Made by a program: the position numbers and the translations under genes
Shown: piece by piece, positions 29,563-35,974 of the stretch
Numbering within the stretch: the stretch's first letter is position 1
Layout: every line of letters starts with the position of its first letter
IMG/VR virus record: IMGVR_UViG_3300027843_000003
Coordinates: 1-38,085 of that record
DNA length: 38,085 nucleotides
Direction: 5' to 3' (one strand)
Source of the DNA: a virus
The notes under the pieces: generated by a model
What the model was told of the DNA's origin: nothing
What the model saw: the letters and a program-made list of their open reading frames with translations, nothing else
Database searches by the model: none

Positions 29563-29781
29563 CTACGAAAGAATGTATTCATGCCCATACTTTAATTCAT
29601 GCTTTATTTTATCAGCGAATGAATCAGAACAATGGATAACAAACGATTCTTTTCTTATGGCATTTAAGGCACGAAAATAGAACTTATTGCCACGATGTAG
29701 ATAATACTCAAAGACAGTAGTCCCGTTTAATGGGTTGTAATTGCCGATCAATGCATTAAAATGCTTCATTTCTTCGCTCAT
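29563..29781 (-). CDS. Hypothetical protein, reverse cassette gene 3 (72 aa)
   Basis: The start at 29781 is used because its ATG overlaps the stop of the upstream gene (ATGA); a longer frame starting at 29853 would lie inside that gene. Mixed alpha/beta protein with an aromatic, basic middle (YYLHRGNKFYFRALNAIRK) and a closing helix. Family not recognised. Confidence 0.6.
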   Translation of the reverse strand: MSEEMKHFNALIGNYNPLNGTTVFEYYLHRGNKFYFRALNAIRKESFVIHCSDSFADKIKHELKYGHEYILS

Positions 29782-30092
29782 AACCCATGCATTTTGAAAA
29801 AGATTGTCGCTTTTAATTGATATTTCACCGACAATTCGGCAGCCAATGCCCAAATATCCTCCTTTGTTTCGCAGGATGGTTGCTTTTTTCGCTCTTGAAA
29901 TTCAACGGACGCATTAAAATAACCGCTTACGGCTTCATCGTCGCCTTGAATTTCAATCATTATGCACCGTTTTGTCCGCTTAATTTTGTGGTTTGATGGT
30001 AGCTTTCCGAATTGAACCATCCTTTCAATCGTACGAACAGATTTTGTTCCACTATAAAATACTTGCGAATACTCTTTGGTAGTGTAAATCAT
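29778..30092 (-). CDS. Excisionase/MerR-like small DNA-binding protein, reverse cassette gene 2 (104 aa)
   Basis: Start at 30092, right after the stop of the first gene. Residues about 1-45 (MIYTTKEYSQVF, SVRTIERMVQFGKLPSN and a basic wing KIKRTKR) resemble the helix-turn-helix and wing of small MerR- or excisionase-type proteins. The rest is charged and helical. It is a candidate for the repressor that binds the palindrome upstream, but this is inferred. Confidence 0.55.
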   Translation of the reverse strand: MIYTTKEYSQVFYSGTKSVRTIERMVQFGKLPSNHKIKRTKRCIMIEIQGDDEAVSGYFNASVEFQERKKQPSCETKEDIWALAAELSVKYQLKATIFFKMHGL

Positions 30093-30398
30093 CTATCTAT
30101 TTGCTTTTTTCCATTTGATAAATTGGAATACAGACATTGACAATAGGCATTCTCTTAATGCATCGCATGGGTAATCATATCCTTTTAGCGAATAGGCTAA
30201 GCCCCTATTATATTCTCTTAGATCCTTAAACCTTCTACATATATCAAACACCGCCTTTTTGTCTGTATGGATAATACTAGAGCCGAACCCACCATAAGAG
30301 ATACAAATAGTATGTGCCTTTGGCTCATCCTTTCTTTCGTCCACTAATTTCAATCTTTCATACTCTTGAATAGAAATGCAAACCGTTCCTTGTTCCAT
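30093..30398 (-). CDS. Hypothetical protein, reverse cassette gene 1 (101 aa)
   Basis: Start at 30398, following an AT-rich leader. N-terminal strand-helix (VCISIQEYERLKLVDE), then ICISYGGFG and a basic helical part (FDICRRFKDLREYNRG) with several Cys. Family not recognised. It is the first gene behind the operator-controlled reverse promoter. Confidence 0.6.
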   Translation of the reverse strand: MEQGTVCISIQEYERLKLVDERKDEPKAHTICISYGGFGSSIIHTDKKAVFDICRRFKDLREYNRGLAYSLKGYDYPCDALRECLLSMSVFQFIKWKKANR

Positions 30399-30421
30399 AA
30401 TTTTAGTTTTAATTTAGGTTA

Positions 30422-30466
30422 TGACGTTATAACGTCAAATGTACAAACATAAAATGTTAATTGCAA
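30422..30466 (-). promoter_or_regulatory. Reverse promoter with 16-bp palindromic operator
   Basis: On the reverse strand, TTG (30466-30464) and TACATTTG (30443-30436) form a Bacteroidota promoter. The perfect palindrome TGACGTTATAACGTCA (30422-30437) starts at the last bases of the -7 element and covers the expected start point, as a dimeric repressor site would. It controls the four-gene reverse cassette. No clear + strand promoter for the capsid genes was found in this 93-base interval. Confidence 0.75.
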
Positions 30467-30491
30467 TAATTTTATAGAAAATATTACACCT

Positions 30492-31580
30492 ATGGCACAA
30501 ATCGAAATTAAAGGTATCATTGGAGAGGATTATAAGATGTCCAATCTATTGACCGACTTTGCATCATGCGGGGTTGAGCCTATCCGTTTGCTCATTGCTT
30601 CCCAAGGTGGGAACTTTTTTGAGGGTATGGATATGTCCAACTTCATCAAGTCGAAGCAAGACCGATTTTTGAGCGTGTCGAATAGTGGTGATGTTGCTTC
30701 TATTGCGATGCCTATTTTTGTCAGCTTGCCACGTGAGAAGCGTTTCTTCGACCTATCAAAAGGTGTGCCTCTGATTCATAACCCATACCTAGACCCTTTT
30801 AGCCTAGCATTTATGGACACGACAGCCGAAGGGTTGTCACTTATTTCGTCAGAGTTGGAAACGGTGGAAACAGACTATGCAAAATGGATGCAAGCAAACA
30901 CGGGGGCGGACATAGACGTTATTCGGGGATTGATGAAAATCAACCAACCTCTAACCGAGGAACAGATGGTAGCACTAGACATCGCTACTATCTACAAGTA
31001 TCAAGCAGTCGCAATTTTTAAACCAAAAAACGAAATGAACACAGAAGATGTAAAACAAATCATCGCCGAGGATAGGCATACCTTCCTTGATGAGATTAAA
31101 GGTTGGTTCAAGAAAACAACCAAATTTGTCGCTATCATGCTGACCGATGCCGTAGGTAATCAGTTGGAATTTCCCGATGTAATGGAAGGAACTGAACCGA
31201 TTGTCGGGGATACCGCACGTTTTGCCGATGGTAGTTTACCCAATGGAGAGGTGTTGATGGCAGACGGTACGATCTATGAGTTTGAAAACGGTAAGCTGAT
31301 GGAAATCAAAGCAGCCGAACCAACCCCCGAACCCGTAACCGAACCCGCCCCCGATGCACTCCAAGCAGTACAAGCCGAATTGGAAGCAACAAAAGCCGAA
31401 TTAGCTAATTTCAAGGCACAAGCAACACAGAAGGAAACCGAGATTAAAACCTTGCGTTCACAAATCAAGTCGCAAATGCCAACTACCACACCAGAATCGA
31501 CTCCCGAACCAATTGACAACAGCGGAAAATCCGCATTTGCAATCGCAGCCGAAAAAATCAAACAACAAGTAAAAAATTAA
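30492..31580 (+). CDS. ClpP-type prohead protease fused to scaffold
   Basis: Residues 1 to about 180 are a ClpP-like serine protease: the SQGGNFFEG turn (37-45), catalytic Ser70 in SGDVASIAMP, and His96 in PLIHNPY. From about 182 on, the protein is a helical, Pro/Glu/Ala-rich scaffold-like segment with a long coiled coil (about 288-330). An in-frame ATG at 31035 (residue 182) would make the scaffold alone. It would process the capsid and scaffold during prohead maturation. It is placed directly before the major capsid gene. Confidence 0.85.
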   Translation: MAQIEIKGIIGEDYKMSNLLTDFASCGVEPIRLLIASQGGNFFEGMDMSNFIKSKQDRFLSVSNSGDVASIAMPIFVSLPREKRFFDLSKGVPLIHNPYLDPFSLAFMDTTAEGLSLISSELETVETDYAKWMQANTGADIDVIRGLMKINQPLTEEQMVALDIATIYKYQAVAIFKPKNEMNTEDVKQIIAEDRHTFLDEIKGWFKKTTKFVAIMLTDAVGNQLEFPDVMEGTEPIVGDTARFADGSLPNGEVLMADGTIYEFENGKLMEIKAAEPTPEPVTEPAPDALQAVQAELEATKAELANFKAQATQKETEIKTLRSQIKSQMPTTTPESTPEPIDNSGKSAFAIAAEKIKQQVKN

Positions 31581-31600
31581 CCCATTAACAAATAAAAAAA

Positions 31601-32695
31601 ATGGCAACACAAATCAATGTAAGTTCTCTTACCATCAATCCCGAAGAAGCAAGACTCGTTAGCGAGATTGTAGCCCCTTTGGTTTACTCGAATCCAGATT
31701 TCATCAAGTATCACAATGTTATTTCAGGCATTGCAAACGGTCAGCAAATTGTACTAGACAATGGAGGCGGTGACGCAGGTATCTTGGATGCTAATTGTAC
31801 GGCTGTTGAGTCTGGCAGCATGGCTATTACCCTTTCTCAATTGTTCTGGGCACCTAAGACCATTGGCGATCAGATGATTCATTGTCAAGCCGACTTGGAT
31901 CAGAATTTCAAAATGGCAGTCAAGAAATTTGCAGCCGATCATAAAAACATCGACTCTTCCAATGAACTTTTGACCTACATCATCGCACGTTTGGAACGCT
32001 ACATCAAGGAATCAATGGAACGTCTGATTTGGTTGGGCGATACCGCAGCCGCAGACAATACAGGTGGCGGTTATGTGAAAGATACCGTAAACGAATTGCT
32101 GTACAAACCTTTGGACGGTATTTGGAAACAAGCCTTTGCAGCCGTAGGTGCAGGAACGACTCCACGTTTCACCGTTACCCCGAACGCACAAGTTACCAAG
32201 GCTTTGCAGTTGTCCACAATGACCCCCGCTTTGGCTTTCGCAGCTATTGAAGGTGTTTACATCAATGCGTCCGACTTATTGAAGTCAGACCCAACCGCTT
32301 ACATCACCGTTACGCCTTCCATCTACCACAACTACAAGCAGTATTTGATGGATACCCCTCTTTCCGCAGGCGGTCTTTCCCAAGCTTTGGTTGATGGTGT
32401 TACGGTTGTCAAATATGCAGGCGTTCCCGTGTATAACTCTTTGTTCATTGGCAACAAGATTCTTGAAGCCTTCCAAGTCAGCCAAGGTGGAACACCCGAA
32501 ACATTCAACTACAATTTACCTCACCGTGTTTTGATGACCACTCCCGAAAATGTTCCCGTAGGTACATTGTCTGAAGATGATTTCAGCAAGGTAGAAAGTT
32601 TCTACTATCAGAAAGACCGTGTAAATTACTTCCGTTTCGCTTACGACTTGGATGTAAAAGTACTCCGTCCGCAATTGATGTCAGTAGGTTACTAA
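31601..32695 (+). CDS. Major capsid protein
   Basis: 364 residues, starting after an A-rich leader 20 bases from the protease-scaffold gene. N-terminal helical part, then beta/alpha mixture with LERYIKESMERLIWLGDT and the C-terminal FRFAYDLDVKVLRPQL-type strand seen in capsid proteins of Bacteroidota phages. The position after protease/scaffold and the strong GCA/GCC, TTG-biased codon use with few rare codons indicate the abundant capsid subunit. HK97 fold is expected from context. Confidence 0.85.
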   Translation: MATQINVSSLTINPEEARLVSEIVAPLVYSNPDFIKYHNVISGIANGQQIVLDNGGGDAGILDANCTAVESGSMAITLSQLFWAPKTIGDQMIHCQADLDQNFKMAVKKFAADHKNIDSSNELLTYIIARLERYIKESMERLIWLGDTAAADNTGGGYVKDTVNELLYKPLDGIWKQAFAAVGAGTTPRFTVTPNAQVTKALQLSTMTPALAFAAIEGVYINASDLLKSDPTAYITVTPSIYHNYKQYLMDTPLSAGGLSQALVDGVTVVKYAGVPVYNSLFIGNKILEAFQVSQGGTPETFNYNLPHRVLMTTPENVPVGTLSEDDFSKVESFYYQKDRVNYFRFAYDLDVKVLRPQLMSVGY

Positions 32696-32697
32696 AC

Positions 32698-32732
32698 AAT
32701 ATTCGGGGGTAGGTAAAACTATCCCCGATATT
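32698..32732 (+). other. Hairpin between major capsid and first tail-tube-like gene
   Basis: AATAT-t-CGGGG (32698-32708) pairs with CCCCGATATT (32723-32732) with one bulged T. No T run follows, so it is not a classical terminator. It may be a processing or stability element that sets capsid mRNA abundance, or a weak partial terminator. Confidence 0.5.
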
Positions 32733-32746
32733 AAACACGAACAAAA

Positions 32747-33484
32747 ATGAGTTGTAATTTAATTACGTCCGACATCGTTAATTCATGTATTGCCGTTCGT
32801 GGACTATCACCCGAAGCATGGGTATTACCTTTTGTTGGCACTACGGTTTTCTTTACAGAGGTAGATGATTCCGCTTTGCAGGTTCATAAAGTCGTTACGG
32901 GTGCAGGAAGTGCAAACCAATTATACCCTTCATCGTTTACAGCCTTCAAATTTGGCTTAAATGCGGGGGCTGATGCCGTTGTATCCGAAGTTCGAGTAAA
33001 TACCCACAAGCACTATTTCAGTGCTGTGTTGCAACCCGCAAGCGTTACAGATGCCGAACGGTTAGATAAGATGGACGGGATTATTCTATTCGTCAAAGAT
33101 AACACGGGCAAATACTTGGTTTACGGTGCTGAAAATGGACTTTGGAAATCATCCCAAACAAAACGGGCAAACGACAACACGGGACTATTGACGGTTGAGT
33201 ACACATCAAGAGAGGGTATCGAGGAATCACAGTCAGAGTATGAATTGGTAAACAGCCTATTTGAACCGATTGATTTCTTGGATAATTACAGTTTCGTTCA
33301 AGGAACTAATTCGGGAGTAGCAGTTGATGCCACCTCTGACGAACCAATGATTTACCGTCTTTCAGCAATCGGGTCAAAGGAGATATCAGGCGATTGGTTT
33401 ACAGCACCAGCTATTATAACGATTGCCTCAAATCAATCCTATCAGATATTTTACAAAACAGTTGCAGGAATAATCATCTCATAA
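32747..33484 (+). CDS. Tail tube-like structural protein, longer paralog (245 aa)
   Basis: Residues 1-180 correspond to the next gene's product: both have LIT.DIV..C near the start, PEAW/PKAW, and the block NGLWKSSQTKRAND followed by TVE[YF]TSREG and SEY. It carries an additional C-terminal part of about 60 residues (beta-rich, Ile/Ser/Ala) that may be an Ig-like surface domain. It is probably a major tail tube protein or tail-related structural protein; the family is not known to me. Confidence 0.6.
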   Translation: MSCNLITSDIVNSCIAVRGLSPEAWVLPFVGTTVFFTEVDDSALQVHKVVTGAGSANQLYPSSFTAFKFGLNAGADAVVSEVRVNTHKHYFSAVLQPASVTDAERLDKMDGIILFVKDNTGKYLVYGAENGLWKSSQTKRANDNTGLLTVEYTSREGIEESQSEYELVNSLFEPIDFLDNYSFVQGTNSGVAVDATSDEPMIYRLSAIGSKEISGDWFTAPAIITIASNQSYQIFYKTVAGIIIS

Positions 33485-33497
33485 AAACATAAACAAA

Positions 33498-34049
33498 ATG
33501 GCTTGTTCAACATTAATCACAGCAGACATCGTTCAAGACTGCACTAAAGTTCCCGTAAAGGGGCTTAAACCAAAGGCTTGGATTTTCAATATGGGAGAGG
33601 CTACCATCACCAAGACAGCCAACTTAATCTCCAACCTTGTGAAAGTAGCGGGTAAATCCTCTTTCACTTGTGAAGGGTTCAAGGACTTTATGAACGCAGG
33701 GTATGACGCAGTAATCGCTGAAAATATGCCAAGTGCATTCACTCACTATTGGTCGGTAGTTTCCAACGCAGCTACGGCAGCCGAGAAAGCCAACATCGAC
33801 AAGGCGGACAACATTATGATTGTGGTTCAGAAGAACGGACTGCAAGAACAAGGTTGCTTTGTCGCTTACGGCATTACCAATGGTCTTTGGAAGTCCTCAC
33901 AGACAAAGAGAGCCAACGACGCTAACGGTACGGCTACGGTAGAATTTACCTCCCGTGAAGGTATGACCGAGGAGTACAGCGAGTATGTAGTGTGGATTAC
34001 CGACTACGCTACCACGTTAGCCGCTTTAGTAGCATCCGAAACAGTTTAA
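33498..34049 (+). CDS. Tail tube-like structural protein, shorter paralog (183 aa)
   Basis: Tandem paralog of the preceding gene, 13 bases downstream. Shares the N-terminal LIT.DIV..C and the block NGLWKSSQTKRAND...TSREG. It lacks the extra C-terminal domain. Its well-kept codon use suggests an abundant structural protein. Two paralogs may form one tube in two versions, or one may be a decoration or head protein. Confidence 0.6.
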   Translation: MACSTLITADIVQDCTKVPVKGLKPKAWIFNMGEATITKTANLISNLVKVAGKSSFTCEGFKDFMNAGYDAVIAENMPSAFTHYWSVVSNAATAAEKANIDKADNIMIVVQKNGLQEQGCFVAYGITNGLWKSSQTKRANDANGTATVEFTSREGMTEEYSEYVVWITDYATTLAALVASETV

Positions 34050-34059
34050 CCCTTTGGCT

Positions 34060-34257
34060 ATGGACACCGTTCCAACACTAGCCGAAGTACTTAAAAAGTC
34101 CGATGCGGAAATACTTCGTGTCGGACTTTATGCTAAAATTATCGTTCGAGAATGGCACAGACTAACGGGAGAAGATCCATCTGCTTGCGATTGCCAATTA
34201 AAGAACTACCTCCGACTTGTACGACTTAAACACAGCAAAGATGAAAATATTCTATAA
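34060..34257 (+). CDS. Hypothetical protein in head module (65 aa)
   Basis: The ATG at 34060 is used over an upstream TTG (34054). Helical, basic C-terminal half (LKNYLRLVRLKHSKDE) with two Cys (CDC). Small proteins before portals are often head-tail or packaging accessories; no family recognised. The end overlaps the next gene by 17 bases. Confidence 0.6.
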   Translation: MDTVPTLAEVLKKSDAEILRVGLYAKIIVREWHRLTGEDPSACDCQLKNYLRLVRLKHSKDENIL

Positions 34258-34372
34258 TGGCAAATGGTACGACAAACTTCCAAAAGAAGTCGTAACCGAT
34301 ATTAAGACCAAACACCCCGAACAATGGGCGAAGATTGACAAGAAGTACAAGATTGAAAAGCCGAAGAAATGA
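34241..34372 (+). CDS. Small basic protein before portal (43 aa)
   Basis: ATG at 34241, stop at 34370-34372 overlapping the portal start (ATGA at 34369). Lys-rich, with an aromatic start (KIFYNGKWYDKLPKE). The overlaps on both sides are good evidence of translation. Function unknown. Confidence 0.6.
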   Translation: MKIFYNGKWYDKLPKEVVTDIKTKHPEQWAKIDKKYKIEKPKK

Positions 34373-35532
34373 AAGCCAGCATAAACGATATTCCAAAGCG
34401 TAACCAGGTCAAGCTAGACAAGCAGAAGGGCATTTACAACAATGGTCTTGATAATGCATACCCTCAACGTGTGGAAAGGCTTATCAATGCCTCTGTAACG
34501 GCTAAAACAGCGGCTCAAATGCTATCAAAGTTCATCATTGGCAATGGTTTTGAGGATGAAACGCTGAATTCTGTAGTTATTTCATCCGACATTATGGGCG
34601 ATTTGACACTCTTAAAGCTACATTCACAGATAGCACAGACCCTTTCACGTCAAAATGGGGCATCAATTCAGCTTCAATACGACATGAATTACAAGATTTC
34701 AGCATCTTGCCATACTCCTTTTCGTAATGTTCGCTTTGGTACGACCGATTCCAACGATTATTCGGGCATTATGCACGTTTATAACAATTGGGAAAAGCGG
34801 GACGGTATCCAATTTGATGCTAAAAAGGTGCTGAAAGTGAACACTTTTAACCCGAATCCCGACATTGTAAAGGCTCAATTCGACAAATACGGAAGAGATT
34901 ATCACGGTCAGTTAGCCGTTTTACGCTTGGATGACGAATATATCTACCCACTTGCCCCGATTGACCCCGCTTTGGAGGATGCCGATACCGAGGCTCAAAT
35001 AAAGATGTTCAAGAATGGTGAACTATCAACGGGATTCTTTGCTAAGTACATCTTATGGCACACCACATTTGCCAACGATCAAGAGCAAGCCGATTTCAAA
35101 CGTGTTATGAACACTTTCACAAGTGGCAATCACACCTCATCTGTATTGATGTCCGAGGGTTCATTTGATGAGAACGGAAATTTCAATCAAGCAAATAATT
35201 TCAAGCTAGAAAAGATTGAACAGAACATTAATGACAAGATTTTCGAAAGTTACGAGAAATCAGTAGCCAATAATATCAGAAAATCAATGTATGGACTTCC
35301 ATCTATTCTAATTGAGCAACAAGACGGTGCATTTTTCGGCACAAGTGGCGAAGCATTTAAGCAAGCGTTCAATTTCTACAACACCCAAACGAAAGACATA
35401 CGTTCAGCCGTTTCACAATGGTATCAGGAGATTTTCAAAAACTCCGCAAACGAATATCTATCTAAAGCAAATTTCACAATTAAACAACTCGATTATGGCA
35501 CTGTGGACACTAGCGGAACAGCAAACGTATAA
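34369..35532 (+). CDS. Portal protein
   Basis: 387 residues. The N-terminal part with LINASVTAKTAAQMLSKFI and the long helical region around SYEKSVANNIRKSMYGLPSI, followed by SGEAFKQAFNFYNTQTKDI, matches portal proteins of HK97/SPP1 type (the LAGSG/SGEA turn and following helix are characteristic). It forms the ring at the capsid vertex through which DNA passes. The place downstream of the major capsid gene is unusual. The C-terminal 38 bases overlap the next gene. Confidence 0.8.
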   Translation: MKASINDIPKRNQVKLDKQKGIYNNGLDNAYPQRVERLINASVTAKTAAQMLSKFIIGNGFEDETLNSVVISSDIMGDLTLLKLHSQIAQTLSRQNGASIQLQYDMNYKISASCHTPFRNVRFGTTDSNDYSGIMHVYNNWEKRDGIQFDAKKVLKVNTFNPNPDIVKAQFDKYGRDYHGQLAVLRLDDEYIYPLAPIDPALEDADTEAQIKMFKNGELSTGFFAKYILWHTTFANDQEQADFKRVMNTFTSGNHTSSVLMSEGSFDENGNFNQANNFKLEKIEQNINDKIFESYEKSVANNIRKSMYGLPSILIEQQDGAFFGTSGEAFKQAFNFYNTQTKDIRSAVSQWYQEIFKNSANEYLSKANFTIKQLDYGTVDTSGTANV

Positions 35533-35974
35533 GCCTATCAACAATTTGCAAGAGGGCAGGTTCAGACAATTGCAGGCAGAAGTTGAAATTAACGATGTTC
35601 CGCAATACGTTGGGTTTGAGTTCTACCAAGAACTTGTCAGGAATGCGGCTAGTTACGCTACGCTTCTTGATGGTGGCTCTTATTCTCTCAATGGCTATAC
35701 TTACACCTTTCGTGGATTAAAGGCTATGTTCGCCTTTATTCTGTACGCTAGGTACGTAAGAGAGTCAGCCGTACAAGACACCTTTAGCGGGATGGTAGTC
35801 CACACGGGCGAAGGAATTAGCCCCGTATCACAAGGAGGATTGAAAGATATGGAAAATCGGTATCTGAATATCGCAGGATCAATTTGGGAAGAAACCCTAA
35901 AATATATCTGTACGCTCAACCTTCCATTTTTCCACTCAGAAAATAAACGAACCATTAAAATAACAGCATTATGA
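35495..35974 (+). CDS. Head-tail connector / head completion-like protein (159 aa)
   Basis: The ATG at 35495 is chosen because the frame upstream lies wholly within the portal gene. Helical protein with aromatic segments (YVGFEFYQELVRNA, FAFILYARYVRESA), the pattern of small connector proteins placed next to portals. The stop overlaps the fiber start (ATGA at 35971). The specific type is not resolved. Confidence 0.55.
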   Translation: MALWTLAEQQTYKPINNLQEGRFRQLQAEVEINDVPQYVGFEFYQELVRNAASYATLLDGGSYSLNGYTYTFRGLKAMFAFILYARYVRESAVQDTFSGMVVHTGEGISPVSQGGLKDMENRYLNIAGSIWEETLKYICTLNLPFFHSENKRTIKITAL

